Assembly (NCBI GenBank): GCA_037783545.1
Contig: JBBELK010000569.1
Coordinates: 1-64,000, forward strand
DNA from: Henricia sp. BOLD:AAB3569
Lineage: Eukaryota > Echinodermata > Asteroidea > Spinulosida > Echinasteridae
Reading direction: 5' to 3'
Length of the DNA stretch: 64,000 nt
Positions 1 through 8,900 of this stretch are shown here, piece after piece. Within the stretch, counting starts at the first letter, position 1; each line of letters starts with the position of its first letter. Under the pieces are notes generated by a model that had not been told where the DNA came from, made no database searches, and saw only the letters and a list, made by a program, of their open reading frames with translations. Made by a program: the position numbers and the translations under genes.

Positions 1-91
1 TAACAACTCTATATCCCAAACGTGTTCTGCAAATGTCAGCAATTTCCCGTTTAAACCGACCGAGTTATCGTCGAATCTAGCAAAAACTCCC

Positions 92-99
92 TGCCGGCA
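92..99. other. TGCCGGCA palindrome (example; monomer positions 92-99)
   Basis: This perfect 8-bp palindrome lies 15 bp before the hairpin segment. It is lost in the GTCACC class (TGCCGGAA), in the CTCTGACGG class (TGACGGCA) and in monomers with TGCTGGCA, so it separates classes but is not universal. Confidence 0.7.
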
Positions 100-114
100 C
101 AGTTTTCGCACAAG

Positions 115-145
115 CAGACGCCTCTTTCGGGAAACATTGCGTCTG
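115..145. other. Dyad-symmetric hairpin segment (example; monomer positions 115-145)
   Basis: CAGACGC at 115-121 and GCGTCTG at 139-145 are perfect inverted repeats. Between them, TTT at 125-127 and AAA at 132-134 flank CGGG, which allows a second, inner stem. The segment is present in nearly every monomer; the exceptions I saw are GCATCTG near 18797, GAGTCTG near 31507, GCGTGTG at 32533 and 34378, and GCGTCGG at 32945 and 34790. A single-stranded form could fold into a nested hairpin. Dyad-rich, non-B-forming DNA has been proposed as a feature of centromeric satellites; function here is not shown by sequence. Confidence 0.55.
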
Positions 146-205
146 AAGTGGTCGCTATTTTGGAACTGAAGGAATTTCCAGACAAACTTCAAATTGTTCC
201 TGCTA

Positions 206-411
206 TAACAACTCTATATCCCAAACGTGTTCTGCAAATTTCAGCAATTTCCCGTTCAAAACCGACCGAGTTATCGTCGAATCTAGCAAAAACTCCCTGC
301 CGGCACAGTTTTCGCACAAGCAGACGCCGCTTTCGGGAAACATTGCGTCTGAAGTGGTCGCTATTTTGGAACTGAAGGAATTTCCAGACAAACTTCAAAT
401 TTCGCCTGCTA
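206..411. repeat. 206-bp monomer, extra A at 258-261 (GTTCAAAACC)
   Basis: AAA at monomer 53-55 is AAAA. This is the only one of the six AAAA monomers with C52; the other five have T52. It shifts the 205-bp lattice by one base for everything to its right. Confidence 0.9.
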
Positions 412-616
412 TAACAACTCTATATCCCAAACGTGTTCTGCAAATTTCAGCAATTTCCCGTTCAAACCGATCGAGTTATCGTCGAATATAGCACAAACTC
501 CCTGCCGGCACAGTTTTCGCACAAGCAGACGCCGCTTTCGGGAAACATTGCGTCTGAAGTGGTCGCTATCTTGGAACTGAAGGAATTTCCAGACAAACTT
601 CAAATTTCGCCTGCTA
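412..616. repeat. Monomer class with ATATAGCAC (C52, T60, A77, C83, C159)
   Basis: Type example. It reads GTTCAAACCGATCGAG, then AATATAGCACAAAC, GCCGCT (G123) and CTATCTTGG. Further members start at 1642, 3077, 3692, 8408, 15993, 20299, 26449, 28704, 31984, 36699, 49204, 50024, 55765 and 59046, among others. T60 creates CGATCG, and C52 destroys the GTTTAAAC palindrome of the base class. Some monomers combine its A77/C83 with T52/C60 of the base class (49614, 50434, 51460), which looks like recombination within a monomer. Confidence 0.9.
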
Positions 617-821
617 TAACAACTCTATATCCCAAACGTGTTCTGCAAATTTCAGCAATTTCCCGTTTAAACCGACCGAGTTATCGTCGAATCTAGCAAA
701 AACTCCCTGCCGGCACAGTTTTCGCACAAGCAGACGCCTCTTTCGGGAAACATTGCGTCTGAAGTGGTCGCTATTTTGGAACTGAAGGAATTTCCAGACA
801 AACTTCAAATTTCGCCTGCTA
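617..821. repeat. Reference monomer, base class
   Basis: Example of the commonest class and the reference for monomer positions used here. It has T52 and C60 (GTTTAAACCGACCG), CTAGCAAAA at 77-85, GCCGGCAC at 93-100, GCCTCT (T123), CTATTTTGG and CTGAAGG. The tail at 193-200 varies between monomers of this class: TTTCGCC, TGTTCC, TTTTCC or TTTGCC forms. Base count of the consensus is 91 G+C of 205 with 13 CpG. Because 205 is 3n+1, any reading frame shifts by one base per monomer. Confidence 0.95.
661..677 (-). other. CENP-B-box-like 17-mer (example; monomer positions 45-61)
   Basis: On the minus strand this reads GGTCGGTTTAAACGGGA. Against the CENP-B core NTTCGNNNNANNCGGGN it keeps eight of nine fixed bases, missing only the first T, and it agrees with the mammalian consensus at 12 of 17 positions. 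The motif recurs in every T52/C60 monomer. In C52 monomers the central A of the core is lost (seven of nine). The missing base corresponds to plus-strand position 60, itself a class-defining C/T site. CENP-B is a mammalian centromere protein related to pogo transposases; whether this species has any protein binding here is unknown, so this is similarity only. Confidence 0.4.
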
Positions 822-1026
822 TAACAACTCTATATCCCAAACGTGTTCTGCAAATGTCAGCAATTTCCCGTTTAAACCGACCGAGTTATCGTCGAATCTA
901 GCAAAAACTCTCTGACGGCACAGTTTTCGCACAAGCAGACGCCGCTTTCGGGGAACATTGCGTCTGAAGTGGTCGCTATTTTGGAACTGAAGGAATTTCC
1001 AGACAAACTTCAAATTGTTCCTGCTA
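822..1026. repeat. Monomer class with CTCTGACGG (T90, A95) and CGGGGAAC
   Basis: Type example. It reads AAATGTCAGC, ACTCTCTGACGGC and TTTCGGGGAAC. Only six copies are seen, at 822, 2052, 5743, 11073, 14353 and 15378, all in the first 16 kb. Each sits next to similar neighbours, so the copies are best explained by duplication of multimers and not by independent mutation. It serves as a positional marker for the left quarter of the window. Confidence 0.9.
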
Positions 1027-1231
1027 TAACAACTCTATATCCCAAACGTGTTCTGCAAATTTCAGCAATTTCCCGTTTAAACCGACCGAGTTATCGTCGA
1101 ATCTAGCAAAAACTCCCTGCCGGCACAGTTTTCGCACAAGCAGACGCCTCTTTCGGGAAACATTGCGTCTGAAGTGGTCGCTATTTTGGAACTGAAGGAA
1201 TTTCCAGACAAACTTCAAATTTTTCCTGCTA

Positions 1232-1436
1232 TAACAACTCTATATCCCAAACATGTTCTGCAAATGTCACCAATTTCCCGTTTAAACCGACCGAGTTATC
1301 GTCGAATCTAGCAAAAACTCCCTGCCGGAACAGTTTTCGCACAAGCAGACGCCGCTTTCGAGAAACATTGCGTCTGAAGTGGTCGCTATTATGGAACTGA
1401 AGGAATTTCCAGACAAACTTCAAATTTCGCCTGCTA
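1232..1436. repeat. Monomer class with GTCACC, CCGGAAC and CGAGAAAC (G34, C39, A98, A130, A160)
   Basis: Type example. It reads AAATGTCACC, CCGGAACAG, TTTCGAGAAAC and CTATTATGG. This set of five substitutions travels as a block. Left of about 13 kb the members also carry A22 (AAACATG: 1232, 2462, 4308, 7383, 9433, 12713). Right of 19 kb they have G22 (19274, 19684, 21119, 22144, 22759, 48179, 51255, 57815, 61096 and others). A98 breaks the TGCCGGCA palindrome. Variants with CTATTTTGG in place of CTATTATGG occur at 37724, 40389, 43259, 45719, 48794, 55355 and 58635. Confidence 0.9.
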
Positions 1437-2666
1437 TAACAACTCTATATCCCAAACGTGTTCTGCAAATTTCAGCAATTTCCCGTTCAAACCGACCGAG
1501 TTATCGTCGAATCTAGCAAAAACTCCCTGCCGGCACAGTTTTCGCACAAGCAGACGCCGCTTTCGGGAAACATTGCGTCTGAAGTGGTCGCTATTTTGGA
1601 ACTGAAGGAATTTCCAGACAAACTTCAAATTTCGCCTGCTATAACAACTCTATATCCCAAACGTGTTCTGCAAATTTCAGCAATTTCCCGTTCAAACCGA
1701 TCGAGTTATCGTCGAATATAGCACAAACTCCCTGCCGGCACAGTTTTCGCACAAGCAGACGCCGCTTTCGGGAAACATTGCGTCTGAAGTGGTCGCTATC
1801 TTGGAACTGAAGGAATTTCCAGACAAACTTCAAATTTCGCCTGCTATAACAACTCTATATCCCAAACGTGTTCTGCAAATTTCAGCAATTTCCCGTTTAA
1901 ACCGACCGAGTTATCGTCGAATCTAGCAAAAACTCCCTGCCGGCACAGTTTTCGCACAAGCAGACGCCTCTTTCGGGAAACATTGCGTCTGAAGTGGTCG
2001 CTATTTTGGAACTGAAGGAATTTCCAGACAAACTTCAAATTTCGCCTGCTATAACAACTCTATATCCCAAACGTGTTCTGCAAATGTCAGCAATTTCCCG
2101 TTTAAACCGACCGAGTTATCGTCGAATCTAGCAAAAACTCTCTGACGGCACAGTTTTCGCACAAGCAGACGCCGCTTTCGGGGAACATTGCGTCTGAAGT
2201 GGTCGCTATTTTGGAACTGAAGGAATTTCCAGACAAACTTCAAATTGTTCCTGCTATAACAACTCTATATCCCAAACGTGTTCTGCAAATTTCAGCAATT
2301 TCCCGTTTAAACCGACCGAGTTATCGTCGAATCTAGCAAAAACTCCCTGCCGGCACAGTTTTCGCACAAGCAGACGCCTCTTTCGGGAAACATTGCGTCT
2401 GAAGTGGTCGCTATTTTGGAACTGAAGGAATTTCCAGACAAACTTCAAATTTTTCCTGCTATAACAACTCTATATCCCAAACATGTTCTGCAAATGTCAC
2501 CAATTTCCCGTTTAAACCGACCGAGTTATCGTCGAATCTAGCAAAAACTCCCTGCCGGAACAGTTTTCGCACAAGCAGACGCCGCTTTCGAGAAACATTG
2601 CGTCTGAAGTGGTCGCTATTATGGAACTGAAGGAATTTCCAGACAAACTTCAAATTTCGCCTGCTA

Positions 2667-5600
2667 TAACAACTCTATATCCCAAACGTGTTCTGCAAAT
2701 TTCAGCAATTTCCCGTTCAAACCGATCGAGTTATCGTCGAATCTAGCAAAAACTCCCTGCCGGCACAGTTTTCGCACAAGCAGACGCCTCTTTCGGGAAA
2801 CATTGCGTCTGAAGTGGTCGCTATCTTGGAACTGAAGGAATTTCCAGACAAACTTCAAATTTTGCCTGCTATAACAATTCTATATCCCAAACGTGTTCTG
2901 CAAATTTCAGCAATTTCCCGTTCAAACCGACCGAGTTATCGTCGAATCTAGCAAAAACTCCCTGCCGGCACAGTTTTCGCACAAGCAGACGCCGCTTTCG
3001 GGAAACATTGCGTCTGAAGTGGTCGCTATTTTGGAACTGAAGGAATTTCCAGACAAACTTCAAATTTCGCCTGCTATAACAACTCTATATCCCAAACGTG
3101 TTCTGCAAATTTCAGCAATTTCCCGTTCAAACCGATCGAGTTATCGTCGAATATAGCACAAACTCCCTGCCGGCACAGTTTTCGCACAAGCAGACGCCGC
3201 TTTCGGGAAACATTGCGTCTGAAGTGGTCGCTATCTTGGAACTGAAGGAATTTCCAGACAAACTTCAAATTTCGCCTGCTATAACAACTCTATATCCCAA
3301 ACGTGTTCTGCAAATTTCAGCAATTTCCCGTTTAAACCGACCGAGTTATCGTCGAATCTAGCAAAAACTCCCTGCCGGCACAGTTTTCGCACAAGCAGAC
3401 GCCGCTTTCGGGAAACATTGCGTCTGAAGTGGTCGCTATTTTGGAACTGAAGGAATTTCCAGACAAACTTCAAATTTTGCCTGCTATAACAATTCTATAT
3501 CCCAAACGTGTTCTGCAAATTTCAGCAATTTCCCGTTCAAACCGACCGAGTTATCGTCGAATCTAGCAAAAACTCCCTGCCGGCACAGTTTTCGCACAAG
3601 CAGACGCCGCTTTCGGGAAACATTGCGTCTGAAGTGGTCGCTATTTTGGAACTGAAGGAATTTCCAGACAAACTTCAAATTTCGCCTGCTATAACAACTC
3701 TATATCCCAAACGTGTTCTGCAAATTTCAGCAATTTCCCGTTCAAACCGATCGAGTTATCGTCGAATATAGCACAAACTCCCTGCCGGCACAGTTTTCGC
3801 ACAAGCAGACGCCGCTTTCGGGAAACATTGCGTCTGAAGTGGTCGCTATCTTGGAACTGAAGGAATTTCCAGACAAACTTCAAATTTCGCCTGCTATAAC
3901 AACTCTATATCCCAAACGTGTTCTGCAAATTTCAGCAATTTCCCGTTTAAAACCGACCGAGTTATCGTCGAATCTAGCAAAAACTCCCTGCCGGCACAGT
4001 TTTCGCACAAGCAGACGCCGCTTTCGGGAAACATTGCGTCTGAAGTGGTCGCTATTTTGGAACTGAAGGAATTTCCAGACAAACTTCAAATTTTTCCTGC
4101 AATAACAACTCTATATCCCAAACGTGTTCTGCAAATGTCACAAATTTCCCGTTTAAACCGACCGAGTTATCGTCGAATCTAGCAAAAACTCCCTGCCGGA
4201 ACAGTTTTCGCACAAGCAGACGCCGCTTTCGGGAAACATTGCGTCTGAAGTGGTCGCTATCTTGGAACTGAAGGAATTTCCAGACAAACTTCAAATTTTT
4301 CCTGCTATAACAACTCTATATCCCAAACATGTTCTGCAAATGTCACCAATTTCCCGTTTAAACCGACCGAGTTATCGTCGAATCTAGCAAAAACTCCCTG
4401 CCGGAACAGTTTTCGCACAAGCAGACGCCGCTTTCGAGAAACATTGCGTCTGAAGTGGTCGCTATTATGGAACTGAAGGAATTTCCAGACAAACTTCAAA
4501 TTTCGCCTGCTATAACAACTCTATATCCCAAACGTGTTCTGCAAATTTCAGCAATTTCCCGTTCAAACCGATCGAGTTATCGTCGAATCTAGCAAAAACT
4601 CCCTGCCGGCACAGTTTTCGCACAAGCAGACGCCTCTTTCGGGAAACATTGCGTCTGAAGTGGTCGCTATCTTGGAACTGAAGGAATTTCCAGACAAACT
4701 TCAAATTTTGCCTGCTATAACAATTCTATATCCCAAACGTGTTCTGCAAATTTCAGCAATTTCCCGTTCAAACCGACCGAGTTATCGTCGAATCTAGCAA
4801 AAACTCCCTGCCGGCACAGTTTTCGCACAAGCAGACGCCTCTTTCGGGAAACATTGCGTCTGAAGTGGTCGCTATTTTGGAACTGAAGGAATTTCCAGAC
4901 AAACTTCAAATTGTTCCTGCTATAACAACTCTATATCCCAAACGTGTTCTGCAAATTTCAGCAATTTCCCGTTTAAACCGACCGAGTTATCGTCGAATCT
5001 AGCAAAAACTCCCTGCCGGCACAGTTTTCGCACAAGCAGACGCCGCTTTCGGGAAACATTGCGTCTGAAGTGGTCGCTATTTTGGAACTGAAGGAATTTC
5101 CAGACAAACTTCAAATTTCGCCTGCTATAACAACTCTATATCCCAAACGTGTTCTGCAAATTTCAGCAATTTCCCGTTCAAACCGATCGAGTTATCGTCG
5201 AATCTAGCAAAAACTCCCTGCCGGCACAGTTTTCGCACAAGCAGACGCCTCTTTCGGGAAACATTGCGTCTGAAGTGGTCGCTATCTTGGAACTGAAGGA
5301 ATTTCCAGACAAACTTCAAATTTTGCCTGCTATAACAATTCTATATCCCAAACGTGTTCTGCAAATTTCAGCAATTTCCCGTTCAAACCGACCGAGTTAT
5401 CGTCGAATCTAGCAAAAACTCCCTGCCGGCACAGTTTTCGCACAAGCAGACGCCGCTTTCGGGAAACATTGCGTCTGAAGTGGTCGCTATTTTGGAACTG
5501 AAGGAATTTCCAGACAAACTTCAAATTTCGCCTGCTATAACAACTCTATATCCCAAACGTGTTCTGCAAATTTCAGCAATTTCCCGTTTAAACCGACCGA

Positions 5601-5947
5601 GTTATCGTCGAATATAGCACAAACTCCCTGCCGGCACAGTTTTCGCACAAGCAGACGCCGCTTTCGGGAAACATTGCGTCTGAAGTGGTCGCTATTTTGG
5701 AACTGAAGGAATTTCCAGACAAACTTCAAATTTCGCCTGCTATAACAACTCTATATCCCAAACGTGTTCTGCAAATGTCAGCAATTTCCCGTTTAAACCG
5801 ACCGAGTTATCGTCGAATCTAGCAAAAACTCTCTGACGGCACAGTTTTCGCACAAGCAGACGCCGCTTTCGGGGAACATTGCGTCTGAAGTGGTCGCTAT
5901 TTTGGAACTGAAGGAATTTCCAGACAAACTTCAAATTTTTCCTGCTA
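2667..5947. repeat. Mosaic stretch, partly re-used at 9228-10865
   Basis: No single multimer covers this stretch. Monomers 2872, 3077 and 3282 are followed by a similar trio at 3487, 3692 and 3897 (period 615 bp). The run from 4103 to about 5740 recurs at 9228 to about 10865, an offset of 5,125 bp or 25 monomers, with a private C at 10159 (GCACCAGC) and T at 10269 (CCTAAAC) in the second copy. No non-satellite sequence is present. Confidence 0.75.
3897..4102. repeat. 206-bp monomer, extra A at 3949-3952
   Basis: GTTTAAAACC replaces GTTTAAACC. The next monomer begins with a GCAATAAC junction and GTCACAAAT, so this lies at the start of a sequence block that recurs at 7178 and 9228, where the monomers before it do not have the extra A. 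Confidence 0.9.
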
Positions 5948-8900
5948 TAACAACTCTATATCCCAAACGTGTTCTGCAAATGTCAGCAATTTCCCGTTTA
6001 AACCGACCGAGTTATCGTCGAATCTAGCAAAAACTCCCTGCCGGCACAGTTTTCGCACAAGCAGACGCCTCTTTCGGGAAACATTGCGTCTGAAGTGGTC
6101 GCTATTTTGGAACTGAAGGAATTTCCAGACAAACTTCAAATTGTTCCTGCTATAACAACTCTATATCCCAAACGTGTTCTGCAAATTTCAGCAATTTCCC
6201 GTTCAAACCGACCGAGTTATCGTCGAATCTAGCAAAAACTCCCTGCCGGCACAGTTTTCGCACAAGCAGACGCCGCTTTCGGGAAACATTGCGTCTGAAG
6301 TGGTCGCTATTTTGGAACTGAAGGAATTTCCAGACAAACTTCAAATTTCGCCTGCTATAAAAACTCTATATCCCAAACGTGTTCTGCAAATTTCAGCAAT
6401 TTCCCGTTCAAACCGATCGAGTTATCGTCGAATATAGCACAAACTCCCTGCCGGCACAGTTTTCGCACAAGCAGACGCCGCTTTCGGGAAACATTGCGTC
6501 TGAAGTGGTCGCTATCTTGGAACTGAAGGAATTTCCAGACAAACTTCAAATTTCGCCTGCTATAACAACTCTATATCCCAAACGTGTTCTGCAAATTTCA
6601 GCAATTTCCCGTTTAAACCGACCGAGTTATCGTCGAATCTAGCAAAAACTCCCTGCCGGCACAGTTTTCGCACAAGCAGACGCCGCTTTCGGGAAACATT
6701 GCGTCTGAAGTGGTAGCTATTTTGGAACTAGAGGAATTTCCAGACAAACTTCAAATTTCGCCTGCTATAACAACTCTATATCCCAAACGTGTTCTGCAAA
6801 TTTCAGCAATTTCCCGTTTAAACCGACCGAGTTATCGTCGAATCTAGCAAAAACTCCCTGCCGGCACAGTTTTCGCACAAGCAGACGCCTCTTTCGGGAA
6901 ACATTGCGTCTGAAGTGGTCGCTATTTTGGAACTGAAGGAATTTCCAGACAAACTTCAAATTTCGCCTGCTATAACAACTCTATATCCCAAACGTGTTCT
7001 GCAAATTTCAGCAATTTCCCGTTTAAACCGACCGAGTTATCGTCGAATCTAGCAAAAACTCCCTGCCGGCACAGTTTTCGCACAAGCAGACGCCTCTTTC
7101 GGGAAACATTGCGTCTGAAGTGGTCGCTATTTTGGAACTGAAGGAATTTCCAGACAAACTTCAAATTTTTCCTGCAATAACAACTCTATATCCCAAACGT
7201 GTTCTGCAAATGTCACAAATTTCCCGTTTAAACCGACCGAGTTATCGTCGAATCTAGCAAAAACTCCCTGCCGGAACAGTTTTCGCACAAGCAGACGCCG
7301 CTTTCGGGAAACATTGCGTCTGAAGTGGTCGCTATCTTGGAACTGAAGGAATTTCCAGACAAACTTCAAATTTTTCCTGCTATAACAACTCTATATCCCA
7401 AACATGTTCTGCAAATGTCACCAATTTCCCGTTTAAACCGACCGAGTTATCGTCGAATCTAGCAAAAACTCCCTGCCGGAACAGTTTTCGCACAAGCAGA
7501 CGCCGCTTTCGAGAAACATTGCGTCTGAAGTGGTCGCTATTATGGAACTGAAGGAATTTCCAGACAAACTTCAAATTTCGCCTGCTATAACAACTCTATA
7601 TCCCAAACGTGTTCTGCAAATTTCAGCAATTTCCCGTTCAAACCGATCGAGTTATCGTCGAATCTAGCAAAAACTCCCTGCCGGCACAGTTTTCGCACAA
7701 GCAGACGCCTCTTTCGGGAAACATTGCGTCTGAAGTGGTCGCTATCTTGGAACTGAAGGAATTTCCAGACAAACTTCAAATTTTGCCTGCTATAACAATT
7801 CTATATCCCAAACGTGTTCTGCAAATTTCAGCAATTTCCCGTTCAAACCGACCGAGTTATCGTCGAATCTAGCAAAAACTCCCTGCCGGCACAGTTTTCG
7901 CACAAGCAGACGCCTCTTTCGGGAAACATTGCGTCTGAAGTGGTCGCTATTTTGGAACTGAAGGAATTTCCAGACAAACTTCAAATTGTTCCTGCTATAA
8001 CAACTCTATATCCCAAACGTGTTCTGCAAATGTCAGCAATTTCCCGTTTAAACCGACCGAGTTATCGTCGAATCTAGCAAAAACTCCCTGCCGGCACAGT
8101 TTTCGCACAAGCAGACGCCTCTTTCGGGAAACATTGCGTCTGAAGTGGTCGCTATTTTGGAACTGAAGGAATTTCCAGACAAACTTCAAATTGTTCCTGC
8201 TATAACAACTCTATATCCCAAACGTGTTCTGCAAATTTCAGCAATTTCCCGTTCAAACCGACCGAGTTATCGTCGAATCTAGCAAAAACTCCCTGCCGGC
8301 ACAGTTTTCGCACAAGCAGACGCCGCTTTCGGGAAACATTGCGTCTGAAGTGGTCGCTATTTTGGAACTGAAGGAATTTCCAGACAAACTTCAAATTTCG
8401 CCTGCTATAAAAACTCTATATCCCAAACGTGTTCTGCAAATTTCAGCAATTTCCCGTTCAAACCGATCGAGTTATCGTCGAATATAGCACAAACTCCCTG
8501 CCGGCACAGTTTTCGCACAAGCAGACGCCGCTTTCGGGAAACATTGCGTCTGAAGTGGTCGCTATCTTGGAACTGAAGGAATTTCCAGACAAACTTCAAA
8601 TTTCGCCTGCTATAACAACTCTATATCCCAAACGTGTTCTGCAAATTTCAGCAATTTCCCGTTTAAACCGACCGAGTTATCGTCGAATCTAGCAAAAACT
8701 CCCTGCCGGCACAGTTTTCGCACAAGCAGACGCCGCTTTCGGGAAACATTGCGTCTGAAGTGGTAGCTATTTTGGAACTAGAGGAATTTCCAGACAAACT
8801 TCAAATTTCGCCTGCTATAACAACTCTATATCCCAAACGTGTTCTGCAAATTTCAGCAATTTCCCGTTTAAACCGACCGAGTTATCGTCGAATCTAGCAA

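Larger units (their letters stand above)
206..2666. repeat. Six-monomer higher-order repeat, two copies (206-1436, 1437-2666)
   Basis: Monomers 206, 412, 617, 822, 1027 and 1232 are repeated in the same class order at 1437, 1642, 1847, 2052, 2257 and 2462, a period of about 1,230 bp. Class-specific substitutions, including the rare CTCTGACGG monomer and the A22 monomer, recur in register. The only difference I noticed is one extra A at 258-261 in the first copy. The next monomer (2667) is of another kind, so the register ends there. Confidence 0.88.

Noticed and set aside
1-14. TATA-like promoter (TATAAC ... CTATAT) at each monomer start
   Set aside because: The A/T-rich joint resembles a TATA box only loosely, and no initiator or transcription evidence can be read from sequence.
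122-138. A second CENP-B-like match at TTTCGGGAAACATTGCG
   Set aside because: It keeps the TTCG and central A but lacks CGGG at the required place, six of nine core bases, which is unremarkable.
171-180. GGAATTTCC as a Rel/NF-kB-type site in each monomer
   Set aside because: A short motif in an A/T-rich context, one base short of the usual ten-base form, with no other promoter features nearby.
433-696. An 87-codon plus-strand frame spanning two monomers
   Set aside because: It begins with GTG, overlaps the minus-strand frame in the same repeat unit, and is present or absent according to single substitutions that create or remove a stop. This is expected of any near-identical tandem repeat.
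614-808. A 64-codon minus-strand reading frame repeated in most monomers (basic, K/R/F-rich product)
   Set aside because: It starts with TTG, not ATG, and reappears only because the monomers are nearly identical. One-base gains and class substitutions show no bias toward keeping it open. Monomer length is 3n+1, so it cannot run on as a repeat protein, and no known domain is visible.
3713-4066. Longer plus-strand frames of 117 codons at monomers with the extra A (also 50660, 58451 and 62553)
   Set aside because: They are a by-product of the one-base gain joining two frames of the satellite. They do not look like genes and have no ATG start in the satellite consensus.
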